64,000 bases of DNA from Achromobacter veterisilvae (GTDB lineage Bacteria; Pseudomonadota; Gammaproteobacteria; Burkholderiales; Burkholderiaceae_B). A model generated the notes under the pieces. It had not been told where the DNA came from. It worked only from the letters and a program-made list of their open reading frames with translations, and ran no database searches. The stretch covers positions 124,001-188,000 of the forward strand of contig NZ_UFQC01000010.1 of NCBI RefSeq assembly GCF_900496975.1. Reading direction: 5' to 3'. The translations under genes and the position numbers were made by a program. The stretch's first letter is position 1; every line of letters starts with the position of its first letter. Positions 52,144 through 60,573 of the stretch are shown here, one piece after another.

Positions 52144-53130
52144 ATGAATCGCTGGTTGCATACTGCGGCCTCCCTGTGCCTGGGGATGCTGTGCCTGTTG
52201 CCCCTGGGCGCGCACGCCCAGGCCTTTCCCGATCATCCCGTCCGCCTGGTCGTGCCCTTTCCGCCCGGCGGCACCACCGACATCCTGGCACGCATGCTGA
52301 GCAACGCGCTGGGCACGGAATGGAAACAGCCCGTGGTCGTCGAGAACAAACCCGGCGCCAGCGGCACGATCTTTTCCGAACAACTGGCCCGCACGCCCGC
52401 CGACGGCTACACGCTGATGGTGACGGCCACGCACCACGTGATCAACCCGGCGCTATACAAGAATCTGCGCTACGACAGCAGGAAGGACTTCACCGCGGTC
52501 GCGCAGGTGGCCGCGGTGCCCAACGTGCTCGTGATCAACCCGGACTTCGCCGCGCGCAATCGCATCAATAGCGTGGCCGACCTGATCGCCTACGCCAAGG
52601 CCAACCCCGGCAAGGTGAACTTCGGCTCGGCGGGCACTGGCGGCGCCAACCATCTGTCCGGTGAATTGTTCAAGTCCATGACCGGCGTGTCCATGGTCCA
52701 CATTCCCTACAAAGGCGCCGCGCCGGCCCTGAACGACCTGCTGGGCGGCCAGATCCCCATCATGTTCGACTCGGTTCCCGGCGTGCTTCAGCACATCAAG
52801 GCCGGCAAGCTGCGAGCCCTGGCCGTGACCTCGCTGACACGCTCTTCCGCCCTGCCCGATGTGCCGACGCTGGATGAAGCGGGCGTCAAGGGTTTCGAGG
52901 CCACGGCCTGGTTCGGCCTGTACGCGCCCGGCAACATGGATCCCAAGCTGCTCGCCAAGATATCCGGCGACGTCCTGGCCGCTTTGCGTTCTCCGTCCAT
53001 CCAGGAGCAGTTCGCGCAGCAAGGCGCCGTGCCGGGAACCATGACGCAGCCCGAGTACGCGCGCTTCGTCAACGCGGAAATGGACAAGTGGGCCAAGGTC
53101 ATCGACGACGCCCACATCACCATCCAGTAG
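52144..53130 (+). CDS. Bug-type (TctC family) periplasmic binding protein
   Basis: 328 residues. Signal peptide MNRWLHTAASLCLGMLCLLP cleaved near AHAQA, then FPDHPVRLVVPFPPGGTTDI, VENKPGASGTIFSEQ and SGELFKSMTGVSMVHIPYKG. Located between the MaoC pair and a CoA-transferase, it probably binds the acid taken in for this pathway. As with the other Bug proteins here, no membrane components are linked. Confidence 0.9.
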   Translation: MNRWLHTAASLCLGMLCLLPLGAHAQAFPDHPVRLVVPFPPGGTTDILARMLSNALGTEWKQPVVVENKPGASGTIFSEQLARTPADGYTLMVTATHHVINPALYKNLRYDSRKDFTAVAQVAAVPNVLVINPDFAARNRINSVADLIAYAKANPGKVNFGSAGTGGANHLSGELFKSMTGVSMVHIPYKGAAPALNDLLGGQIPIMFDSVPGVLQHIKAGKLRALAVTSLTRSSALPDVPTLDEAGVKGFEATAWFGLYAPGNMDPKLLAKISGDVLAALRSPSIQEQFAQQGAVPGTMTQPEYARFVNAEMDKWAKVIDDAHITIQ

Positions 53131-53138
53131 GAGCAGGC

Positions 53139-54404
53139 ATGACGGCAACTCCCTCGAGCAACGCGCCGGCGCGCGGCGCGCTCTCCCACATCCGGGTGCT
53201 GGATCTCTCGCGCATCCTGGCCGGCCCCTGGTGCACGCAGAACCTGGCCGACCTGGGCGCGGACGTGATCAAGATCGAGCGCCCGGGCACGGGCGACGAC
53301 ACGCGCGCCTGGGGGCCGCCCTGGATCCGCGACGGCGCGGGCCAGGACACGCGCGACTCCTCCTACTATGCGGCCGCCAACCGTGGCAAGAAATCGCTGA
53401 CCCTCGACATCTCCAAACCCGAGGGCCAGCGCATCGTGCGCGAACTGGCCGCGCAAAGCGATGTGGTCATCGAAAACTACAAGATCGGCGACCTCAAGCG
53501 TTATGGGCTGGACTACGCCAGCCTGCGCGCCATCAACCCGCGCCTGGTGTATTGCTCCATCACCGGCTACGGACAGGAGGGCCCCAGCGCCAGCAAGCCG
53601 GGCTATGACTTCGTCTTCCAGGCCATCGGCGGCCTCATGAGCATTACCGGCGAACGCGACGACCTGCCCGGCGGCGGCCCGCAAAAAGCCGGTATCGCCA
53701 TCGCCGACGTCATCACCGGCATGTATGCCACGATCGCCATCCTCGCCGCGCTGAATCACCGCGATGTCTCCGGCCTGGGCCAGTACATCGACATGGCCCT
53801 GCTCGACTGCATCGTGGCCCTGGGCGGCAACCAGGTCACCGGCTACTTCGCCAATGGCAACGACCCCAAGCGCTACGGCAACGCCCATGCCAGTCTGGTT
53901 CCCTACCAGGTCTTCGCGGTGGCCGATGGCGAGATCGTCGTGGCCGTGGGCAACGACGACCAATGGCAACGCTATTGCGCGGCCATCGAGCGCCCGGACC
54001 TCGCCGCCGATACGCGCTGGACCAAAGTCACGGGCCGCATCCAGGGCCGCGATACCCTGGTGCCCGAACTGGCGCGCAGCATGCTGGCGCGACCCGCCGC
54101 CGACTGGATCGAAAGGCTTGAAGCGAACGGCGTGCCCTGCGGCCGCATCAACAGCTACCAGCAAGTGTTCCAGGATCCCCAGGTGCGGCACCGCGGCCTG
54201 CGCGTGGACATTTCCCGGCCCGCCCACGCCGATATCGACGGCCTGGTGTCCACCATCGCCAGCCCCTTGCGGCTGAGCGATACGCCGCCGCGCTACGACC
54301 TGCCGCCGCCGCGGCTGGGCGACAGCACGGACAGCGTGCTGAGCGCGCTCCTGGGCTACAGCGCCGAGCAAATCGCCAGGCTGCGCGAACAGCGCATCGT
54401 TTGA
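53139..54404 (+). CDS. Family III (CaiB/BaiF) CoA-transferase
   Basis: 421 residues. VLDLSRILAGPWCTQNLADLGADVIKIE at the N-terminus, catalytic Asp190 in GIAIADVITGMY and the conserved KPGYDFVFQAIGGLMS are typical. It would activate the imported acid by CoA transfer, the entry step for the MaoC/thiolase genes beside it. GGAGCAGGC precedes the ATG, 8 bp after the Bug stop. It is closer to the formyl-CoA/crotonobetainyl-type core than the other transferase in this window, but acceptor and donor are unknown. Confidence 0.88.
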   Translation: MTATPSSNAPARGALSHIRVLDLSRILAGPWCTQNLADLGADVIKIERPGTGDDTRAWGPPWIRDGAGQDTRDSSYYAAANRGKKSLTLDISKPEGQRIVRELAAQSDVVIENYKIGDLKRYGLDYASLRAINPRLVYCSITGYGQEGPSASKPGYDFVFQAIGGLMSITGERDDLPGGGPQKAGIAIADVITGMYATIAILAALNHRDVSGLGQYIDMALLDCIVALGGNQVTGYFANGNDPKRYGNAHASLVPYQVFAVADGEIVVAVGNDDQWQRYCAAIERPDLAADTRWTKVTGRIQGRDTLVPELARSMLARPAADWIERLEANGVPCGRINSYQQVFQDPQVRHRGLRVDISRPAHADIDGLVSTIASPLRLSDTPPRYDLPPPRLGDSTDSVLSALLGYSAEQIARLREQRIV

Positions 54405-54416
54405 ATGGACACTCCC

Positions 54417-54785
54417 ATGACGCAACAGGAATCCCCGCTGGCGATCTACCACCGCCACCTGTCGGCCGGGCACCTTGCCTATCAGTACGATACGCGCACA
54501 GAAAGCGCGGTCTTTCCGCCGCGCGTAATCGGCCCGGGCTCCGGCAACCCGGCGCTCGAATGGCGGCTAAGCGCGGGCCTGGGCACCGTGCACGCCGTGA
54601 CGGTCGTGCATCCGCGCGACCAGGATCCCTACAACGTCGTCCTGATCGACCTGGACGAGGGCTTTCGCCTCATGAGCCGGGTCGAAGGCGAGCCCGCCAT
54701 CGGCATGCGCGTGCGCATGCGCGCTCATACGCCTCCAGACGGCGGCGCCCCCTATCCCGTCTTCGATATCGAGGAGTCGGCATGA
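54417..54785 (+). CDS. DUF35 OB-fold protein without zinc-ribbon cysteines
   Basis: 122 residues from ATG 54417; ATG 54405, directly after the preceding stop, is the alternative and neither has a clear ribosome-binding site. The OB-fold core is recognisable (LEWRLSAGLGTVHAVTVVHP, then VVLIDLDEGFRLMSRV). The N-terminal part, where most DUF35 proteins have a four-Cys zinc ribbon, contains no Cys at all. DUF35 proteins act as obligate partners of SCP-x type thiolases and aldolases. Its stop overlaps the thiolase start (ATGA), so they are probably a complex. Confidence 0.82.
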   Translation: MTQQESPLAIYHRHLSAGHLAYQYDTRTESAVFPPRVIGPGSGNPALEWRLSAGLGTVHAVTVVHPRDQDPYNVVLIDLDEGFRLMSRVEGEPAIGMRVRMRAHTPPDGGAPYPVFDIEESA

Positions 54786-55939
54786 CCCCCACGCTGCAAC
54801 GCGGCGGCGTCGCCATCGTCGGCGCCGCCGAATCCGACCTGGGCAAAGTCATGCCCGGCCTCGGCCCCCTCGACCTCATGGCGCAGGCCGCGGCGCGCGC
54901 GCTGGACGACTGCGGCCTGCGCCTGGACGAGGTCGACGGGCTGTTCGCGACCACCTCGCAAAGCCGCATGCCCACGCTGGCGCTGGCCGAATACCTCGGC
55001 ATCCAGCCACGCTATCACGACGCCACGAACATGGGCGGCGCCTCATTCATGACCATGGTCGCGCGCGCGCAGGCCGCCATCGAGGCCGGCCTGTGCCAGG
55101 TGGCTGTCATCGCCTACGGCAGCACCCAACGCAGCCTGGGGCGAGCCAACGTTGCCGCGCCCGACCCCAACCCGCATGAAGCTCCCTACCGGCCCCTGTA
55201 CACCGCCAGCTCGTACGCGCTGGCCGCCTCGCGCCACATGCACCAGTACGGGACCACCCGCCGGCAGCTCGCCGAGATCGCCGTCGCCGCCCGGCAATGG
55301 GCGCTGCGCAATCCGTCCGCCTGGGAGAAAAAACCGCTCACCGTCGAAGACGTCCTCGCCTCGCCCATGATCAGCGAGCCGCTCACCCTGCGCGACTGCT
55401 GCCTGGTCACCGACGGCGGCGGGGCCCTAGTCCTCGCCAGCGCCGAGCGCGCCCGCCACCTGCGCCGCCCGCCCGTCTACGTGCTGGGCGTGGGCGAGGC
55501 GCTCGGGCACTATTCGATCTCCGCCATGCCGGACCTTACCGCCACGGCTGCCGTGGCGTCCGGCGCCCAGGCCTATCGCATGGCCGGTCTCGCGGCCCGG
55601 GACATCGACGTCCTGCAGCTCTACGACGCCTTCACGATCACGCCGCTGCTCTTTCTCGAAGACCTGGGCTTTTGTCCCAAAGGCGAAGGCGGCCGCTACG
55701 TCGAAAACGGCCGCATCGCGCCCGGCGGCGAACTGCCCGTCAACACCAGCGGCGGCGGCCTGTCGTATTGCCACCCCGGCATGTACGGCATCTTCGCGCT
55801 CATCGAAGCCGTCCGCCAACTGCGGGGCGAATGCGGCGAGCGGCAAGTCGCCGACTGCCACACCGCGCTCGCGCACGGCAATGGCGGCACGCTGTCCAGC
55901 CAGAGCACTGTCATCCTCGGCAGCGCCGCGGCGCTGTAG
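54782..55939 (+). CDS. Thiolase-fold protein lacking the nucleophilic Cys (lipid-transfer/Ltp aldolase-like)
   Basis: 385 residues, thiolase fold of the SCP-x/Ltp branch. The site of the catalytic Cys reads NMGGASF (83-89), so Cys is replaced by Gly86. The usual NEAFA is YDAFT with Tyr281, and GGGLSYCHP gives His331. In Ltp2 from steroid degraders the same loss of Cys goes with retro-aldol cleavage using tyrosines, so an aldolase role fits better than thiolysis. It is co-translated with the DUF35 partner and is the last gene of the IclR-controlled operon, ending at a bidirectional terminator. Confidence 0.85.
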   Translation: MTPTLQRGGVAIVGAAESDLGKVMPGLGPLDLMAQAAARALDDCGLRLDEVDGLFATTSQSRMPTLALAEYLGIQPRYHDATNMGGASFMTMVARAQAAIEAGLCQVAVIAYGSTQRSLGRANVAAPDPNPHEAPYRPLYTASSYALAASRHMHQYGTTRRQLAEIAVAARQWALRNPSAWEKKPLTVEDVLASPMISEPLTLRDCCLVTDGGGALVLASAERARHLRRPPVYVLGVGEALGHYSISAMPDLTATAAVASGAQAYRMAGLAARDIDVLQLYDAFTITPLLFLEDLGFCPKGEGGRYVENGRIAPGGELPVNTSGGGLSYCHPGMYGIFALIEAVRQLRGECGERQVADCHTALAHGNGGTLSSQSTVILGSAAAL

Positions 55940-55944
55940 GGCCG

Positions 55945-55986
55945 AAAAAAATCCCCACGCGGCGTAGCGCTGCGCGGGGATTCTTT
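55945..55986. terminator. Bidirectional terminator between convergent operons
   Basis: A-run, then AATCCCC-rich stem of about 16 bp with three mismatches around GGCGTAGCGC, then TTCTTT. Lies between the thiolase-fold gene (ends 55939) and aapP (ends 56032 on the other strand), with A- and T-rich flanks suiting both directions. Confidence 0.75.
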
Positions 55987-56031
55987 CGTGGAACCCTTGC
56001 GGCGGGGGTTCCGGGCAATTCGAGGCCGGAA

Positions 56032-56772
56032 TCAGTGCAGGATCTGGCTCAGGAACAGCTTGGTCCGGTCGTTCTGCGGATTGTCGAAGAATTCGTCCGG
56101 GCTGTTCTGCTCGATGATTTCGCCGCGGTCCATGAAGATCACGCGGTTGGCGACCTTGCGCGCGAAGCCCATTTCGTGGGTCACGCAGATCATGGTCATA
56201 CCGCTTTCCTGGGCAAGGCTCACCATCACGTCCAGCACTTCCTTGACCATTTCCGGGTCCAGCGCGGAGGTGGGCTCATCGAACAGCATGATCTTGGGGT
56301 TCATGCACAGGGACCGCGCGATCGCCACGCGCTGCTGCTGGCCGCCCGACAACTGGCCGGGGAACTTCGTGGCCTGCTCGGGAATGCGCACGCGTTCCAG
56401 GTATTTCATGGCGGTGGCTTCGGCCTCCGCGCGCGGTTTCTTCAGCACCCACATGGGGCCCAGCGTCAGGTTCTCCAGCACCGTCAGGTGGGGGAACAGG
56501 TTGAAGTGCTGGAACACCATGCCGACGTCCTTGCGGATGGTCTCGATGTGCTTCAGGTCATTGGTGAGCTCCGTGCCGTCCACGATGATGTGGCCTTTCT
56601 GGTGCTCTTCCAGGCGGTTGATGCAGCGGATCATGGTGGACTTGCCCGAGCCGGACGGCCCGCACACCACGATGCGTTCACCCGGCGCCACTTCCAGGTT
56701 GATGTTGCGCAGCACGTGGAACTGGCCGTACCACTTGTTCACGTCCTGCATTCGAATGATGGCATCAGACAT
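56032..56772 (-). CDS. aapP: General L-amino-acid ABC transporter ATPase
   Basis: 246 residues. Walker [18 protein letters not shown], the signature [15 protein letters not shown] and Walker [16 protein letters not shown] are intact. Polar-amino-acid ATPase with AapP-like N-terminus [21 protein letters not shown]. It is the last gene of the aapJQMP unit and powers uptake by AapQM. The start is 61 bp after the aapM stop. Confidence 0.93.
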   Translation of the reverse strand: MSDAIIRMQDVNKWYGQFHVLRNINLEVAPGERIVVCGPSGSGKSTMIRCINRLEEHQKGHIIVDGTELTNDLKHIETIRKDVGMVFQHFNLFPHLTVLENLTLGPMWVLKKPRAEAEATAMKYLERVRIPEQATKFPGQLSGGQQQRVAIARSLCMNPKIMLFDEPTSALDPEMVKEVLDVMVSLAQESGMTMICVTHEMGFARKVANRVIFMDRGEIIEQNSPDEFFDNPQNDRTKLFLSQILH

Positions 56773-56832
56773 GCCTGTACTCCCGTAAGTATCGCGGTGC
56801 GCGCCCGCCTCGGGCGGGCGCGCTGCAAGGTT

Positions 56833-57933
56833 CTAGCGTGCGTGTCCCGTGGCCAGGCGTTTTTCCAGCGCCTGGCTGTATTTGGACATGGAGAAGCAGA
56901 AGACGAAGTAGATGAGCGAAATGAACAGGTACGCCTCCACCCCGAATCCGCGCCATGCCGCGTCGGACAAGGCCGCCTTGGCCGCCAGCGTCAGGTCGAA
57001 AATGCCGATGATCACCACCAGCGACGTGTCCTTGAACAAGGCGATGAAGATGCTGACCAGCGGCGGAATGACGATCTTCAGCGCCTGCGGCAGGATGATC
57101 TTGCGCATCTGCTGCCAGTAGCTCAGGCCCAGGGAATCGGCGCCTTCGTACTGGCCCTTCGGGATCGCCTGCAAGCCGCCGCGCACCGTTTCGGCGATGT
57201 ACGCCGCGGCGAACATGATGATCGCGATCTGGGCGCGCAGCAGCTTGTCGATGGAGAAGCCTTCCGGCAGGAACAGCGGCAGCATCACCGACGACATGAA
57301 CAGCAGGCTGATCAGCGGCACGCCGCGGATCAGCTCGATGTACACGACGCACAGCGCCTTGATGGCGGGCATCTTCGAACGCCGGCCCAGGGCCAGCAGC
57401 ACGCCGATGGGGAACGCGAAGGCGATGCCGAACGTGGACAGGATGAGCGTGAGCGGCAGGCCGCCCCAGCGCGCGTTTTCCACGTACGTGAGGCCGAGCA
57501 CGCCGCCCCACATCAGGACCGCCACGGCCGTCAGGCCCACGGTCCAGATGATGGCGAGCTTCCAGTTCCAGAAACGGCGGATGCCGCTGCACACGATCAC
57601 CGCGACCAGGATGATGGTCGCGATCAAGGGGCGCCACTGCTCGTCGAACGGATAGGTGCCGAACAGGATCAGCCGGTGCTTCTCGACGATGAACGCCCAG
57701 CAGGCGCCGCCGGACGCGCGGCACTCCTGCGCGTTGGCGGCGTTGAAGTCGGCCTTGATGAAGGCCCATTCCACCAGCGCCGGCACCGCCATGAGAAGGA
57801 ACCACGCCAGCAGCACCGTGATCAGGATGTTCAGCGGCGACGAGAACAGGCGGGACTTGAGCCAGGCCCATGCGCCCACGTGCGAGCTGGGCGGCGGCAT
57901 GGCCTCGGTGGGGGTATGCGTAGTGCTGCTCAT
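56833..57933 (-). CDS. aapM: General L-amino-acid ABC transporter permease
   Basis: 366 residues, longer than usual polar-amino-acid permeases, as is typical for AapM with its extra N-terminal helices and periplasmic loop (about 45-140). The permease core runs from about residue 145, with the ATPase-contact EAA loop around EGADSLGLSYWQQMRKIILP. Its start is one base after the aapQ stop. Confidence 0.92.
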   Translation of the reverse strand: MSSTTHTPTEAMPPPSSHVGAWAWLKSRLFSSPLNILITVLLAWFLLMAVPALVEWAFIKADFNAANAQECRASGGACWAFIVEKHRLILFGTYPFDEQWRPLIATIILVAVIVCSGIRRFWNWKLAIIWTVGLTAVAVLMWGGVLGLTYVENARWGGLPLTLILSTFGIAFAFPIGVLLALGRRSKMPAIKALCVVYIELIRGVPLISLLFMSSVMLPLFLPEGFSIDKLLRAQIAIIMFAAAYIAETVRGGLQAIPKGQYEGADSLGLSYWQQMRKIILPQALKIVIPPLVSIFIALFKDTSLVVIIGIFDLTLAAKAALSDAAWRGFGVEAYLFISLIYFVFCFSMSKYSQALEKRLATGHAR

Positions 57934-57934
57934 C

Positions 57935-59125
57935 TCAACGCTCCACCAGCGCGATGCGCTTGTTGTACCAGTTCATGAAGATCGAGATCGACAGGCTGAC
58001 CGTGAGGTACGCGGCCATGATGATCAGGATGCCCTCGATGGCCTGCCCGGTCTGGTTCAGCGTGGTGTTCACCACGGAGACGATGTCGGGATAGCCGATG
58101 GCCACGGCGAGCGAGCTGTTCTTGGTCAGGTTGAGGTATTGGCTGGTCATCGGGGGAATGATGACGCGCAATGCCTGGGGCAGGACCACCAGGCGCAGCA
58201 CCTGCTTGCGGCGCAGTCCCAGCGAACCCGCGGCCTCCCATTGGCCGTTGTTCACCGCCTGGATGCCCGAGCGGACCACTTCGGCGATGAACGCCGACGT
58301 GTAGATCACCAGGCCGGCCAGCAGCGCGGCGAATTCCGGCGACAGCGTCAGGCCGCCCGAGAAGTTGAAACCCTTGAGTTCCGGCATGTCCAGCGTCAGC
58401 GACGCGCCGCTGACCAGCCAGCCGACGATGGGCAGGCCGATGAGCAGGCCGATGGCCGCGCGGCCCAGCGGGAACACCCGGCCGGTGGCCTCCTGGCGCT
58501 TCTTGCCCCAGTGGCCCAGGAAGATGATGGCGACGATGGCCACGCCCAGCCCGATCAGCATCCAGTCCAGCGAATTCCCTTCCAGCGCCGGCACTTTCAG
58601 GCCGCGGTTGGAGATGAACACGCCCGGCAGCGGATTGTGCGCCTGGCGCGGGCCCGGCATGTTTTCCGTGATGAGCGCATACCAGAAGAAAAGCTGCAAC
58701 AGCAGCGGTATGTTGCGCATCACTTCGACGTAGACCGAAGCGACCTTCGCGACCAGCCAGTTCTTGGACAGGCGGCCGATGCCGATCAGCGTGCCGAGTA
58801 TCGTCGCCAGCACGATGCCGATGATGGCCACGCGCAGCGTGTTGAGCAGGCCGACCAGGATGGCGCGGCCGTAATCGCTGGCGGGGGAATAGGCGATGGG
58901 CGTTTCGCCGATCGCGAACCCGGCCTCTCGACTGAGGAAGCCGAAGCCCGTGGCGATGTTGCGCACGGACAGGTTGTGCAGGGTATTTGAAACCAGGAAC
59001 CACACGGCCCAGGCAACCGCCGCCAGCGCAAGCACCTGGTAGACCACGGAGCGTACGCCGGGGTCGTTCCAGTTCAGGCGCCTGGGAGGTGCCGAAAGCG
59101 GGGCGTTTTTATCGGGAGTCGTCAT
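57935..59125 (-). CDS. aapQ: General L-amino-acid ABC transporter permease
   Basis: 396 residues. The long AapQ form with an early large periplasmic loop (NTLHNLSVRNIATGFGFLSR onward) and a C-terminal permease domain whose EAA loop is WEAAGSLGLRRKQVLRLVVL. It pairs with AapM in the membrane. A strong stem-loop separates it from aapJ upstream. Confidence 0.92.
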   Translation of the reverse strand: MTTPDKNAPLSAPPRRLNWNDPGVRSVVYQVLALAAVAWAVWFLVSNTLHNLSVRNIATGFGFLSREAGFAIGETPIAYSPASDYGRAILVGLLNTLRVAIIGIVLATILGTLIGIGRLSKNWLVAKVASVYVEVMRNIPLLLQLFFWYALITENMPGPRQAHNPLPGVFISNRGLKVPALEGNSLDWMLIGLGVAIVAIIFLGHWGKKRQEATGRVFPLGRAAIGLLIGLPIVGWLVSGASLTLDMPELKGFNFSGGLTLSPEFAALLAGLVIYTSAFIAEVVRSGIQAVNNGQWEAAGSLGLRRKQVLRLVVLPQALRVIIPPMTSQYLNLTKNSSLAVAIGYPDIVSVVNTTLNQTGQAIEGILIIMAAYLTVSLSISIFMNWYNKRIALVER

Positions 59126-59203
59126 ATGAATCTACAGAAGTCGGACATCAGGCGGCGAGGACCGAGGCCCTGCCGCCCACTCCTGCCGCCCGCGCGTGGC
59201 GGG

Positions 59204-59276
59204 CTAGGGCCTGTGCGACGCTCCGTCGGGTGTCAACAGGCCCTAGGTAAAACGGAGCGCCAGGCTCCGTTTTACC
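59204..59276 (-). other. Two stem-loops between aapJ and aapQ
   Basis: First in transcript order (59246-59276): perfect 13-bp arms GGTAAAACGGAGC / GCTCCGTTTTACC, 5-base loop, beginning 13 bp after the aapJ stop. Second (59204-59246): perfect 11-bp arms CTAGGGCCTGT / ACAGGCCCTAG around 21 bases; the two abut and share one base. No long T-run follows, so they fit partial termination or 3' protection of the binding-protein mRNA. Confidence 0.65.
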
Positions 59277-59289
59277 AGGCAGCCGCGCG

Positions 59290-60306
59290 TCAGCGCACCG
59301 GCCAGCCGTACATCAAGCCCCCTTGCTTGTAAGAGGCGTTCAAACCGCGCTCCAGCTTCATCGCGCTGTTCTTGCCCAGCGTGTTTTCGAAGCTTTCGCC
59401 GTAGTTGCCCACGTTCTTGATGATGTTGTAGGCCCACTTGTCGTCCACGCCCAGGTTCTTGCCCATGCCCGGGGTCACGCCCAGGATGCGCTGGATGTTG
59501 GGATTGGTGCTCTTGGTCATTTCATCGACGTTGGCCTTGGTGATGCCGTACTCCTCGGCTTCCAGCATGGCGTTGAGCGACCAGCGGACGATGTTGAACC
59601 ATTGCTCGTCGCCCTGGCGGACCATGGGGCCCAGGGGCTCCTTGGAGAAGTCTTCCGGCAGGATGACGAATTTGTCCGGATTCTCGAGCGTCGTGCGGGT
59701 CGAGGCCAACTGCGACTTGTCGGTCGTGAAGGCATCGCAACGGCCGGCCGAGAAGGCGCGGATGATTTCGTCGTACTTGTCGATCACGACCGGCTTGAAT
59801 TCGATCTTCTGGCCGCGGAACCAGTCGGCCAGGTTCAGTTCGGTCGTGGTGCCGGGCTGCACGCAGATCGTGGCGCCGTTGAGCTCCTTGGCGCTCTTGA
59901 CGTTCAGGTCCTTGGACACCATGACGCCCTGGCTGTCGTAGTAGTTCACGCCCACGCCGATCAGGCCCAGCGTCGTGTCGCGCGTGAGCGTGACGGTGGT
60001 GTTGCGGGTCAGGACGTCGACTTCGCCGGATTGCAGCGCGGTGAAGCGCTGCTGCGTGTTCAGGGGCGTGAACTTCACCTTGGTGGCATCGCCGAACATG
60101 GTCGAGGCGATGGCGCGGCACAGGTCCACGTCGATGCCCTTGTATTCGCCCTTGCTGTCAGCGATGGAAAATCCCGGAATGCCCGTCGAAACCCCGCACT
60201 GGACAAACCCCTTTTTCTTAACGTTATCGAAGGTCGCGCCCGCGTTGGCTGCCGCGGATGCAGCGAACAAGGCGGCGCCGACAGCAGCGAGTTTCAGTAC
60301 TTTCAT
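59290..60306 (-). CDS. aapJ: General L-amino-acid ABC transporter binding protein
   Basis: 338 residues from ATG 60306, which begins a clear signal peptide (MKVLKLAAVGAALFAASAAANAG); an upstream extension of the frame has none. Mature protein VKKKGFVQCGVSTGIPGFSI and the ligand-binding RDTTLGLIGVGVNYYDSQGV are characteristic of AapJ/BztA. It is periplasmic and collects many L-amino acids for AapQMP. Upstream gap to ftsE holds its promoter. Confidence 0.93.
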   Translation of the reverse strand: MKVLKLAAVGAALFAASAAANAGATFDNVKKKGFVQCGVSTGIPGFSIADSKGEYKGIDVDLCRAIASTMFGDATKVKFTPLNTQQRFTALQSGEVDVLTRNTTVTLTRDTTLGLIGVGVNYYDSQGVMVSKDLNVKSAKELNGATICVQPGTTTELNLADWFRGQKIEFKPVVIDKYDEIIRAFSAGRCDAFTTDKSQLASTRTTLENPDKFVILPEDFSKEPLGPMVRQGDEQWFNIVRWSLNAMLEAEEYGITKANVDEMTKSTNPNIQRILGVTPGMGKNLGVDDKWAYNIIKNVGNYGESFENTLGKNSAMKLERGLNASYKQGGLMYGWPVR

Positions 60307-60573
60307 CGTGTTCTCCGTGTGGGATAAGGCGAATTCGCGCGAGGCCGGGTTGGGCCTACGCATGGGGCGGATGGTAGCGTCCGGGCCGCACGCGGCGCAT
60401 CCGGGAATTCCCTTGAAATATAGGGACACTGGATGAAATGAAACGCTGTTTTCCTGCGAAAAGAGGGACGTCGCACCGGGGCGGCCGGGGAACTTCCCGG
60501 GCCCCATCCCTCTGTCGCCTTAGGCCACCTTACTGTCCCCGAGTTACTATTGCGGCTTCATCTGACAGCCGCC

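Noticed and set aside
54782-55939. Degradative acetyl-CoA acetyltransferase
   Set aside because: The nucleophilic Cys position is Gly86 and the protein is coupled to a DUF35 gene; this excludes a normal thiolase mechanism.
59246-59276. Rho-independent terminator ending the aapJ transcript
   Set aside because: Strong stem but no T-run, and the aapQMP genes follow in the same direction without another obvious promoter.
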